This document shows, one piece after another, positions 36,590 to 44,373 of a DNA stretch of 64,000 nt. The stretch covers positions 37,490 to 101,489 of the forward strand of contig DXIW01000028.1 in the NCBI GenBank assembly GCA_019112625.1, read 5' to 3'. Source of the DNA: Candidatus Acutalibacter stercorigallinarum (GTDB lineage Bacteria; Bacillota; Clostridia; Oscillospirales; Acutalibacteraceae). Position numbers and translations under genes: made by a program. Positions within the stretch are counted from its first letter, which is position 1. Each line of letters starts with the position of its first letter. The notes beneath the pieces are model-generated. The model did not search any database. It was not told where the DNA came from and worked only from the letters and a program-made list of their open reading frames with translations.

Positions 36590-37744
36590 ATGGCCATTTC
36601 CCAAGCGGAGATCAACGAGTATATCCAGGACCACGACGTGAAATTCATCAAATTCTCCTTCTGCGACGTGTTCGGCCGGCAGAAGATCATCTCGGTGCTG
36701 CCCTCGGTGCTGCCCCGGGCCTTTGCCCAGGGCATCGCCGTGGACGCCTCCCGCATCGATGGGTTTTACAAGCCCGGGGACAGCGAGCTGTTCCTCTTCC
36801 CGGACACGGACACCATCTCCCTGCTGCCCTGGCGGCCCAGCCACGGCCGGGTGGCCCGGTTCTACTGCCACCTGATGACCGAGGCCGGGGAACCCTTTGC
36901 CCAGGACGGCCGGAAGATTCTGCGGGACGCGGTGCAGTATGTCCGGCAGCGGGGGCTGCGGGTGAACTTCGGCGCGGAAAACGACTTCTACCTGTTCCGC
37001 ACCGGGGAGGAGGGGGAGCCCACGGACACCCCCTTTGATAGCGCAGGCTTTCTGGACGAGGCCCCCGAGGACAAGGGCGAGGACGTGCGCAGGGACATCT
37101 GCCTGACGTTGGAGGAGATGGGCATCGAGCCCCAGTACTCCCAGCACATCAGTGGGCCGGGGCAGAACCGCATCGACTTCGCCCCCGGCCCCGCCCTGCC
37201 CTGCGCCGACAACGTCATCACCTTCCGCTCGGTGGTGAAGATGATGGCGGTGCGCAACGGCCTGTGGGCCACCTTCTCCCCCAAGCCACTGCCGGAGGAG
37301 GCGGGCAACGGCTTCCGCATCGCCATGCGCCCCACCCGGGGCGGGGAGCCTTGTGCCGACGCCTTTCTGGCCGGTATTCTAGAGCATTTTCTGGAGATGC
37401 AGGTGTTCTTCGACCCCCGGGAGGAGTCCTATGAGCGGCTGGGCACCTTCGGCGCGCCGGACTGCCTCTCCTGGGCGGACACGGGCCGGGCCAGCCTGCT
37501 GCGCCGCAAGGCCGACGGCCGCATCGAGCTCTCCGCCGCGGACGGGGCCGCCAACCCCTATCTGTGCTTCGCCCTGCTGCTCTACGCCGGGGCCGACGGG
37601 GTGGAGCGGGGCCTCAGCCTGCAGCCCGCCGGCGGGGAGCCCCTGGCCCGCTCCCTGAGCCAGGCCCAGGCCCGGTGCCGGGAGAGCCGGTTCCTGCGGG
37701 AGCTGCTGCCCCGGGAGATCCTCCGTGCGTACGCCGGGGCCTGA
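36590..37744 (+). CDS. Glutamine synthetase-like protein lacking catalytic ligands (probable pseudoenzyme)
   Basis: A 384-residue protein that aligns along its length with type I GlnA (KFIKFSFCDVFG start, VARFYCHL, RRDICLTLEEMGIEPQYSQH, GLWATFSPKPL, NPYLCFALLLYAGADG) but is about 60 residues shorter at the C-terminus. Key positions are changed. Where GlnA has HHEVAPGQHEIDF this reads QHISGPGQNRIDF, losing two metal-binding Glu. Where GlnA has GSGMHCN it reads GNGFRIA, losing the active-site His. GPEPEF reads GAENDF. Catalysis is therefore unlikely. It has its own -10 (TATACT at 36552-36557) and overlaps the ANTAR gene by 20 bases, which suggests a glutamine-sensing regulatory role. Confidence 0.85.
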   Translation: MAISQAEINEYIQDHDVKFIKFSFCDVFGRQKIISVLPSVLPRAFAQGIAVDASRIDGFYKPGDSELFLFPDTDTISLLPWRPSHGRVARFYCHLMTEAGEPFAQDGRKILRDAVQYVRQRGLRVNFGAENDFYLFRTGEEGEPTDTPFDSAGFLDEAPEDKGEDVRRDICLTLEEMGIEPQYSQHISGPGQNRIDFAPGPALPCADNVITFRSVVKMMAVRNGLWATFSPKPLPEEAGNGFRIAMRPTRGGEPCADAFLAGILEHFLEMQVFFDPREESYERLGTFGAPDCLSWADTGRASLLRRKADGRIELSAADGAANPYLCFALLLYAGADGVERGLSLQPAGGEPLARSLSQAQARCRESRFLRELLPREILRAYAGA

Positions 37745-38309
37745 GGGCGGCCGGGCCCTGCTGGCCCTGGGCGGGGAGAAATACCGCCCCCAGTGGGAGC
37801 GCGTGCTGAAAGAGAACGGTTTTTCCCAGGTGGAGACCGCCTCCAACGGGGGCGAGGCCAGGCGGCTGCTCCTCGCCGGGGACTGGGACCTGCTGCTCAT
37901 CGCCGCGCCGTTGCCCGACGAGTTTGGCCACGACCTGGCCACAGACGCCGCGGAGCAGGGGCTGCCCGTGCTCCTCTCGGTAAAGGCGGAGCTGTGGGAG
38001 GAGGCCAGCGCCCGGGTGGGCCCCGCGGGGGTGGTGGCCCTGGGGCGGCCCTTTTCCAGGGCGGTGTTCGCCCAGGCGGTGGGGATGCTCCGGGCCGCCC
38101 AGGCCCAGGTGGGAAAGCTCCGGGAGGAGAACAAAAAGCTCCGGCAAAAATTGGAGGAGCTGCGGGCCGTCTCCCGGGCCAAGTGCCTGCTGGTGGAGTA
38201 CCTGCGCCTGGACGAGGAGAGCGCCCACAAATACATCGAACGAGCCGCCATGGAGGAGCGCAAGACCCGCCGGGCCGTGGCGGAGGAGATCATCGCGGAG
38301 TACGGATAA
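37725..38309 (+). CDS. ANTAR-domain antiterminator with degenerate receiver domain
   Basis: A 194-residue RNA-binding regulator. Residues about 10-115 form a response-regulator receiver without the acidic pocket (LALGGEK at the start) and with Ala at the usual phospho-Asp site (LLIAAPLPDEFG). A coiled coil (KLREENKKLRQKLEEL) follows. The C-terminal ANTAR three-helix domain covers about residues 140-190, with AKCLLVEYLRLDEESAHKYI and KTRRAVAEEII. ANTAR domains bind paired hexaloop hairpins to prevent termination. GTG start at 37725 overlaps the GlnA-like gene. Likely targets are the glnN and gltB1 leaders; control probably comes from protein contact, not phosphorylation. Confidence 0.86.
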   Translation: MRTPGPEGGRALLALGGEKYRPQWERVLKENGFSQVETASNGGEARRLLLAGDWDLLLIAAPLPDEFGHDLATDAAEQGLPVLLSVKAELWEEASARVGPAGVVALGRPFSRAVFAQAVGMLRAAQAQVGKLREENKKLRQKLEELRAVSRAKCLLVEYLRLDEESAHKYIERAAMEERKTRRAVAEEIIAEYG

Positions 38310-38341
38310 ACAAGACCGGCGCCGCCGGAGAAGCGGAAATC

Positions 38342-38376
38342 AGCTGCCCCTTTTGGGGCGGCTGTTTTCTGTTTTG
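38342..38376 (+). terminator. Terminator after the ANTAR gene
   Basis: AGCTGCCCC pairs with GGGGCGGCT around TTTT, followed by GTTTTCTGTTTT. Confidence 0.88.
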
Positions 38377-38449
38377 GACCATCTTTGAAGCCGCTGGCGG
38401 CAAACTTGCAAAAAATCTGTGTAAAGCAGGGAAAAGTATGGAAATACCC

Positions 38450-38478
38450 TTGATTTTTGCAGGGCAAAGCCGTAAAAT
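38450..38478 (+). promoter_or_regulatory. Promoter of the RpiR-family regulator
   Basis: TTGATT (38450-38455), 17 bases, TAAAAT (38473-38478). Confidence 0.72.
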
Positions 38479-38517
38479 GAAGGGGAATCGCAAGTGTCAG
38501 GGAGGGACGACCGCAGT

Positions 38518-39390
38518 ATGAACAGCCAGTTATCCGAGCGCATCCGCCAGAAGAGCGGGGAGTTCTCCAAAGGGCAGCGGGCCATCGCCCGGTATATCGA
38601 GGAGCACTCCGACAAGGTGGCCTTTATGACGGCCTCGAAGCTGGGGGCCACCGTAGGGGTCAGCGAGTCCACGGTGGTGCGCTTTGCCACAGAGATCGGC
38701 TACTCCGGATACCCGGCGCTGCAGCAGGCCATGCAGGAGATGATCCGCAGCAAGATGACCAGCGTGCAGCGGCTGGAGATGACCTCCAGCAACGTGCCTC
38801 AGGAGAAGCTGCTGGACGTGGTGCTGGACCAGGACATCGACATCCTGAAGCGGACCAAGGAGAGCGTGGACCGGGAGGCCTTTTACCAGGCGGCAGAGGC
38901 CCTGGTGAACGCCCGGAAGGTCTACGTGCTGGGGGCGGGGAGCTCGTTGGCCCTGGCCACCTTTTTGGCCCACTACCTGCGGCTCATCTTCGACACGGTG
39001 CACCTGGTAGAGGCCACCAGCGAGTACACCATCCTCCAGCAGATGGTGCGGGCCGGGGAGGAGGACGCCATCATCGCTATCAGCTTCCCCCGCTACTCGA
39101 AAAAAGCGGTAAAGACCCTGAAATACGCCTCCGACCGGGGCATGGCCACCATCGCCATCACCGACAGCCGGCTGTCCCCCCTGGCGGAGCACGCCAGCCA
39201 CGTGCTGCTGGCCCGCAGCGACATGGTGTCCTTTGTGGACTCCCTGGTGGGGCCCTTGAGCGTCATCAACGCCCTGATCGTCACCGTGGCCATCCGCAAA
39301 AAAGCGGAGGTGGCCCGGACCCTCCAGCAGATCGAGACCATCTGGGACGAGTACGGCGTCTACGAAAAGGTGGATGAGAAGAACAGTTGA
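38518..39390 (+). CDS. MurR/RpiR-family transcriptional regulator
   Basis: A 290-residue regulator. The N-terminal HTH (about residues 1-75, with MTASKLGATVGVSESTVVRFATEIGYSGY) is followed by a SIS sugar-phosphate-binding domain (about 125-255, with VYVLGAGSSLALATFL and IAISFPRYSKKAVKTL). The ligand is probably a phosphosugar. ATG 38518 follows GGAGGG at 11 bases; a GTG eight codons upstream is a weaker choice. It is followed, with a TTGA overlap, by a BaiN-type flavoprotein, cmk, plsC and ispH; no sugar genes are next to it. Confidence 0.9.
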   Translation: MNSQLSERIRQKSGEFSKGQRAIARYIEEHSDKVAFMTASKLGATVGVSESTVVRFATEIGYSGYPALQQAMQEMIRSKMTSVQRLEMTSSNVPQEKLLDVVLDQDIDILKRTKESVDREAFYQAAEALVNARKVYVLGAGSSLALATFLAHYLRLIFDTVHLVEATSEYTILQQMVRAGEEDAIIAISFPRYSKKAVKTLKYASDRGMATIAITDSRLSPLAEHASHVLLARSDMVSFVDSLVGPLSVINALIVTVAIRKKAEVARTLQQIETIWDEYGVYEKVDEKNS

Positions 39391-40625
39391 GCGTTTTGGC
39401 TGAGTACGATGTGATCGTGGTGGGGGGCGGGGCCGCCGGCATGATGGCCGCCGGGACCTGCGCCGCCCGGGGCAGGCGCACCGCCCTGTTGGAAAAAAAC
39501 CGGCAGCTGGGCCGGAAGGTGCGCATCACCGGGAAGGGCCGCTGTAACGTGACCAACCGCTGCTCGGTGGAGGAGGCGGTAGCCGCCTGCCCCCGGGGCG
39601 GGAAATTCCTGTATGGGGCTTTTTCCGCCTTCCCGCCGGAAGCCGCCATGCGGTTTTTTGAGGACCTGGGCGTGCCCCTGAAAACCGAGCGGGGGCGGCG
39701 GGTGTTCCCCCAGTCGGACAATGCCCACGACATCGCCGATGCCCTGGCCCGGTTCGCTATGGGGAACGGGGCGGCCCTGGTGCAGGAGCCGGCGGTCCGG
39801 GTGCTGGTGGAAAACGGCTGCGTCCAGGGGGTGGAGACCCCCGGGGGGCAGTACCGTGCCCAGGCGGTGATCCTGGCCTGCGGCGGGGCCTCGTACCCCG
39901 GCACAGGCTCCAACGGGGACGGCTACCGCCTGGCGGCCCAGGCGGGGCATACCATCGTGGAGCCCGGCCCCTCCCTGGTGCCCCTGGTGGCCCGGGGGGA
40001 GGACTGCCCGAAGCTCATGGGACTGTCCCTGCGCAACTGCGGGGTAAAGGTCACCCAGGCGGGGAAGAAAAAGCCGGTGTACCAGGACTTCGGGGAGCTG
40101 CTGTTCACCCATTTCGGCCTGTCCGGGCCCACGGTTTTGAGCGCTTCGGCCCACATGCACCCCATGGAGCCGGGGAAGTACACGGTACACCTGGACCTGA
40201 AGCCCGCCCTGGACGAAGGCAAGCTGGACGCCAGGCTCCTGCGGGAGCTGGAAGCGCATAAAAATAAGATATTCGCCAATTCTTTGGATGAGCTGCTGCC
40301 CCAGAAGCTCATCCCGGTGGTGATCGCCCGCAGCGGCATCCCTGGGGAGACCCGGTGCCACTCCGTCACGGCTGCGCAGCGCCGGGGGCTTCTTTCAGTG
40401 CTGAAGGATTTTTCCGTGGAGATCGAAGGCTTCCGGCCCATCAACGAGGCTATCGTCACCCGGGGCGGGGTGTCCTTAAAGGAGATCGACCCCCGGACCA
40501 TGGAGTCCAAGCTGGTGAAAGGGTTGTACTTTGCCGGGGAGATGATGGATGCCGACGCCTACACCGGAGGCTTTAATTTACAGATCGCCTTTGCCACGGG
40601 GAAACTGGCGGGGGAGCACGCTTAG
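39387..40625 (+). CDS. BaiN/HI0933-type NAD(P)/FAD-dependent oxidoreductase
   Basis: A 412-residue flavoprotein of the HI0933/YhiN family. The FAD loop VIVVGGGAAGMMAA is at residues 9-22 and GRKVRITGKGRCNVTN at about 45-60 is family-specific. ACGGASYPGTGSNGDGY is mid-protein and FAGEMMDADAYTGGFNLQIAFATG ends the Rossmann fold. Some members reduce bile-acid intermediates, but most are uncharacterised, so no substrate is claimed. It starts with TTG overlapping the regulator's stop. In other Clostridia this gene also stands before cmk. Confidence 0.9.
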   Translation: MSVLAEYDVIVVGGGAAGMMAAGTCAARGRRTALLEKNRQLGRKVRITGKGRCNVTNRCSVEEAVAACPRGGKFLYGAFSAFPPEAAMRFFEDLGVPLKTERGRRVFPQSDNAHDIADALARFAMGNGAALVQEPAVRVLVENGCVQGVETPGGQYRAQAVILACGGASYPGTGSNGDGYRLAAQAGHTIVEPGPSLVPLVARGEDCPKLMGLSLRNCGVKVTQAGKKKPVYQDFGELLFTHFGLSGPTVLSASAHMHPMEPGKYTVHLDLKPALDEGKLDARLLRELEAHKNKIFANSLDELLPQKLIPVVIARSGIPGETRCHSVTAAQRRGLLSVLKDFSVEIEGFRPINEAIVTRGGVSLKEIDPRTMESKLVKGLYFAGEMMDADAYTGGFNLQIAFATGKLAGEHA

Positions 40626-40653
40626 GGCAAAGGTGGGCGATGGAGGCTGGCCC

Positions 40654-40737
40654 GCGGGCCCTCCCGGCCGCGGCAGGGCCGCGGCCGCTCCGCCGGGACG
40701 GCGGAGACGGCGCCGCAGGCGGCGGGGGAGGGCCCGC
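40654..40737. other. GC-rich multi-branched palindromic structure
   Basis: A 12-pair outer stem (GCGGGCCCTCCC with GGGAGGGCCCGC) closes over three inner hairpins: GGCCGCGGC/GCCGCGGCC (40666-40685), CTCCGCCG/CGGCGGAG (40688-40706) and CGCCG/CGGCG (40711-40724). The result is a cloverleaf-like shape, almost pure G and C. TTTTT follows at 40748-40752. It lies between the flavoprotein gene and cmk and is not coding. It may be a palindromic repeat element or a structured untranslated RNA. Confidence 0.7.
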
Positions 40738-40839
40738 GTCCGGCGGCTTTTTCCAGAGCTTTACCTTCGCGTCACGGGATTTTCATAGAAATATGGGACA
40801 CTGGGGTATCCGGGGTCCCGGAAAGAGAGGAACGACAGC

Positions 40840-41502
40840 ATGTTCGCAGTAGCCATCGACGGCCCGTCCGGGGCGGGGAAATCCAGCCTGGCCAAGGCCG
40901 CGGCCCAGGAGCTGGGCTTCGTCTATGTGGACACCGGGGCCCTGTACCGCACCGTGGCCCTGTACCTGCTGGAGCAGGGAGAGGACCCGGGGGACCCCCA
41001 GGCGGCGGAGGCCGCCCTGCCCCACATCCAGGTGGGGCTGGAACACGCCCCGGAGGGTCAGAAAATGTATTTGTGCGGCAGGGAGGTCACCGGGCTCATC
41101 CGCACGCCGGAGGTGTCCATGGCGGCCTCGAAGGTGTCGGCCATCCCCGCGGTGCGGGCCTTTTTGCTGGAGCTCCAGCGGGACCTGGCCCGAAAGAACA
41201 ACGTGCTCATGGACGGGAGGGACATCGGTACCGTGGTGCTGCCCAGCGCCCAGCTGAAGATCTTCCTCACCGCCTCCCCGGAGGAGCGGGCCCGGCGGCG
41301 GGTGGCCCAGCTGGAAGAGAGCGGCCAGCCCGCGGACTTTGCCAGCATCCTGCGGGACATCCAGCAGCGGGACTACCAGGACTCCCACCGGGAGGCAGCG
41401 CCCCTAAAGCCCGCGGAGGACTCGGTGCTGCTGGACACCACCGGGGAGGATTTCCAGCAGTCGAAGGACCGGCTGGTGGCCCTGGTGCGGGCGCGGCTTT
41501 GA
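40840..41502 (+). CDS. cmk: Cytidylate kinase
   Basis: Cmk phosphorylates CMP and dCMP. The 220-residue P-loop kinase has AIDGPSGAGKSSLAK (residues 5-19), YVDTGALYRTVALY, the NMP-binding loop with MDGRDIGTVVLP, and the lid region RARRRVAQL. GAGAGGAACGACAGC before the ATG is the ribosome site region. In Clostridia cmk-plsC-ispH is a conserved gene order, kept here. Confidence 0.96.
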   Translation: MFAVAIDGPSGAGKSSLAKAAAQELGFVYVDTGALYRTVALYLLEQGEDPGDPQAAEAALPHIQVGLEHAPEGQKMYLCGREVTGLIRTPEVSMAASKVSAIPAVRAFLLELQRDLARKNNVLMDGRDIGTVVLPSAQLKIFLTASPEERARRRVAQLEESGQPADFASILRDIQQRDYQDSHREAAPLKPAEDSVLLDTTGEDFQQSKDRLVALVRARL

Positions 41503-41518
41503 TCGAATTTTGGGAAGG

Positions 41519-42220
41519 ATGAGGGAATTGGCAAAAGAAAAACCGAAGGCAAAACCAAAGACCTGGCTCTACGTGGTGGGGCAGGCCATCTTGTGGGGGT
41601 ACTTCCACCTGGTGTTCCGCATGGACGTAAAGGGCGCGGAAAACGTGCCCAGCGAGGGCCCGGTGCTCATCTGCAGCAACCACCTGGCCAAGCGGGACCC
41701 GGTGCTGCTGGGCCTGAGCGTGAAGCGGCAGGTCTTTTACATGGCGAAGGAGGAGCTGTTCCGCAACAAGTTTTTGGGTGGGCTGTTCCGCCTGCTGGGG
41801 GCCTTCCCGGTGAGCCGGGGCACCGGCGGGGAGGACGCTTTGCAGAACGCCTACATCCTGCTGGAGGAGAACGCCATGGTGGGGGTGTTTATCGAGGGGC
41901 ACCGGTCCAAGACCGGGGAGCTGCTGCGGCCCAAGACCGGCGCCGCCCTGCTGGCCTACCGCACCCAGGCCCCGGTGGTGCCGGTGTGCATCACCGCCGG
42001 GGACGGGAAGCAGCCCGGGATGTTCAAGCGCACCCTCATCCGCATCGGCAAGCCCATCCCCCCGGAGGAGCTGGACATCCCAGATGACTCCAGCGCCAGC
42101 CTGCGCCGGGCCAGCAAGGCCATTATGGCCCGGATTGCCCGGCTCCGGGAGGAGTCCCTAAAAGAGCTGGGCCTGCCCCTGCCCCAGCCCAAGGAGGAGA
42201 CCGGAGGCGAGGCCAAATGA
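41519..42220 (+). CDS. plsC: 1-acyl-sn-glycerol-3-phosphate acyltransferase
   Basis: PlsC acylates lysophosphatidic acid at the membrane to give phosphatidic acid. About 233 residues. The acyltransferase motifs are NHLAKRDPVLLG (HxxxxD, about residues 55-66), FPVSRG (about 97-102), and FIEGHRSKTGELLRPKTG (about 122-139), with VVPVCI later. The start is uncertain: ATG 41519 is very close to GGGAAGG, while TTG 41528 is better spaced from AAGGA. It overlaps ispH by four bases (ATGA). Confidence 0.92.
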   Translation: MRELAKEKPKAKPKTWLYVVGQAILWGYFHLVFRMDVKGAENVPSEGPVLICSNHLAKRDPVLLGLSVKRQVFYMAKEELFRNKFLGGLFRLLGAFPVSRGTGGEDALQNAYILLEENAMVGVFIEGHRSKTGELLRPKTGAALLAYRTQAPVVPVCITAGDGKQPGMFKRTLIRIGKPIPPEELDIPDDSSASLRRASKAIMARIARLREESLKELGLPLPQPKEETGGEAK

Positions 42221-44229
42221 GCGTGGAGCTGGCCCAGTCCGCCGGGTTCTGCTTTGGGGTGGACCGGGCGGTGAGCACCGTCTACCGCCTGCTGGAGGAG
42301 GGCAAGCCCGCCGCCACCCTGGGGCCCATCATCCACAACCCCCAGCTGGTGGCGGACCTGGCGGCCCGGGGGGTGCGGGCAGTCTCCTCCCCGGAGGAGA
42401 CGCCTCCCGGTCACGTGCTGGTCATCCGCTCCCACGGGGTGCCCCAGAGCACCGTGGACCAGCTGGAGGAGCTCGGCATCCCCTATGTGGACGCCACCTG
42501 CCCCTTTGTGAAAAAAATTCACAACCTGGCCCGCCGGGCCGGGGAGGAGGGGAAGCTCTTCCTCCTCTTCGGCGACGCCGGCCACCCGGAGGTGCAGGGC
42601 ATCGTGGGGCACTGCACCGGGCCCTATTTCATCTGCAAAAACAGCGAAGAATTGGCAGAAGCGCTAAAAAATCACCCGGAATGGGCCCAAAAACCGATAG
42701 CAGTGGCGGCTCAGACCACATATCACACGGGTGAATGGCAAATTTGTTTGGAAACCTTGAAAAAAGTATGTACAAACGCCGCTGTTTTTGCTACAATATG
42801 TAATGCAACTGCGAAACGGCAAAAAGAGGCTGAAGCCCTGGCCCGCCGGTGCGACTATATGGTGGTCGTGGGGGGCAGGGATAGTTCCAACACGGCGAAG
42901 CTCCGGGAGATCTGTGGGGAGCACTGTGAGACGTACCTCGTGGAAAGAGCGGAAGAGCTGCCGGCTTTTCCCGCCGGTTCACGCATTGGCATTACTGCGG
43001 GAGCCTCTACCCCCGCAAGCATTATAAAGGAGGTACTAGTTACCATGGCTGAAGTAAACAACAACGAAATGAATTTTGAGGAGATGCTTGAGGAGTCCCT
43101 CAAAAGCTTAAATACAGATGAGAAAGTGCACGGCGTTGTAGTGGGCATCTCCCCCACCGAGGTGTATGTGGACGTAGGCCGCAAGCAGGCCGGCTTCATC
43201 CCCGCGGCCGAGCTCTCCAACGACCCCAGCGTAAAGCCCGAGGACGTGGTGAAGATCGGCGACGAGATGGACCTGCTCATTATGAAGACCAACGACCAGG
43301 AGGGCACCATCATGCTCTCCAAGCGCCGGGTAGACGCCATGAAGGGCTGGGATGAGATCGGCGAGGCCCTGGAGAACAACGAGATTTTGGAAGGCAAGGT
43401 CATCGAGGTGGTCAAGGGCGGCGTGATCGTGCTGTACAAGGCCATGCGGGTGTTCGTGCCCGCCTCTCAGGCCACCGCCACCCGTGGCGAGGACCTGAAC
43501 GCCCTGCTGAACACCGACGTGAAGTTCCGCATCATCGAGGTCAACCGCCAGCGCCGCCGGGCTGTGGGCTCTATCCGCAGCGTGCTCCGTGAGGAGCGCA
43601 AGGCTGCCCAGGAGAAATTCTGGGAGCAGGTGGAAGTGGGCCAGGAGTACACCGGCAAGGTGAAGTCCCTGACCAACTTCGGCGCCTTTGTGGACCTGGG
43701 CGGTGTGGACGGCATGGTGCACATCTCCGAGCTCTCCTGGAACCGGGTAAAGCACCCCAGCGAAGTGGTGAACGTCGGCGACACCGTCACCGTGTACGTA
43801 AAGGCCCTGGACCGGGAGAACGGCAAGATCTCCCTGGGCTACAAGCGGCCTGAGGACAACCCCTGGGTGAAGCTGGAGCGGGAGTACCCCGTGGGCACCG
43901 TGTGCGACGCCAAGATCGTGGGCATCACCCAGTTCGGCGCCTTCGCCAATGTGATCCCCGGCATCGACGGCCTGATCCATATCTCCCAGCTGGCCGACCA
44001 CCGGGTGGAGAAGCCCCAGGATGTGGTAAAGACCGGCGACGTGGTGAAGGTGAAGATCACCGACATCGACTTTGACAAGCACCGGGTATCCCTGTCCATC
44101 CGCGCCCTGCTGGAGGACCAGCAGCAGGAGGAGGATCAGGCTGCCGCCCAGGCCCCTGCCGAGGAAGTGGTGTACTCCACCGAGGCCCCCGCTGAGGAGG
44201 CCCCCGCCCAGGACGAGCCCGAGGCGTAA
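42217..44229 (+). CDS. ispH: IspH (HMBPP reductase) fused to S1-domain protein
   Basis: A 670-residue two-part protein. Residues 1-275 are IspH, the 4Fe-4S enzyme making IPP and DMAPP in the MEP pathway, with cluster Cys at SAGFCFGVDRA (12), VDATCPFVKK (about 96) and TICNATAKRQ (about 192), and VVGGRDSSNT. Residues about 300-640 hold four S1 RNA-binding repeats (VHGVVVGISPTEVYVDVG, LEGKVIEVVKGGVIV, YTGKVKSLTNFGAFVDL, CDAKIVGITQFGAFANV), followed by an acidic Ala/Glu/Pro tail. This fusion is known in Clostridia. At the junction AAAGGAGG lies 11 bases before an in-frame ATG (43045, Met277), so the S1 part may also be made alone. An AT-rich patch (about 42630-42830) sits inside the IspH part. 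Confidence 0.95.
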   Translation: MSVELAQSAGFCFGVDRAVSTVYRLLEEGKPAATLGPIIHNPQLVADLAARGVRAVSSPEETPPGHVLVIRSHGVPQSTVDQLEELGIPYVDATCPFVKKIHNLARRAGEEGKLFLLFGDAGHPEVQGIVGHCTGPYFICKNSEELAEALKNHPEWAQKPIAVAAQTTYHTGEWQICLETLKKVCTNAAVFATICNATAKRQKEAEALARRCDYMVVVGGRDSSNTAKLREICGEHCETYLVERAEELPAFPAGSRIGITAGASTPASIIKEVLVTMAEVNNNEMNFEEMLEESLKSLNTDEKVHGVVVGISPTEVYVDVGRKQAGFIPAAELSNDPSVKPEDVVKIGDEMDLLIMKTNDQEGTIMLSKRRVDAMKGWDEIGEALENNEILEGKVIEVVKGGVIVLYKAMRVFVPASQATATRGEDLNALLNTDVKFRIIEVNRQRRRAVGSIRSVLREERKAAQEKFWEQVEVGQEYTGKVKSLTNFGAFVDLGGVDGMVHISELSWNRVKHPSEVVNVGDTVTVYVKALDRENGKISLGYKRPEDNPWVKLEREYPVGTVCDAKIVGITQFGAFANVIPGIDGLIHISQLADHRVEKPQDVVKTGDVVKVKITDIDFDKHRVSLSIRALLEDQQQEEDQAAAQAPAEEVVYSTEAPAEEAPAQDEPEA

Positions 44230-44258
44230 CGGGAACATAATTCATTGTGATAGTACAA

Positions 44259-44286
44259 CAGGGCAGTTGCCACTGCCCTGTTTTGT
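44259..44286 (+). terminator. Terminator after ispH-S1
   Basis: CAGGGCAG pairs with CTGCCCTG around a six-base loop, followed by TTTTGT. Confidence 0.9.
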
Positions 44287-44373
44287 ACGTGATAGGCCAG
44301 AAAGAATACACACTGGCCCCCGCCGCAGGCTTCGGCTCCGGAGGGCGGGCCGGCCAAAATGGAGGAAAGACCC

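Noticed and set aside
36565..36590. AAAGGC in the leader of the GlnA-like gene.
   Set aside because: The flanks do not pair, so no hexaloop hairpin forms; the sequence is better read as part of the ribosome-binding region.
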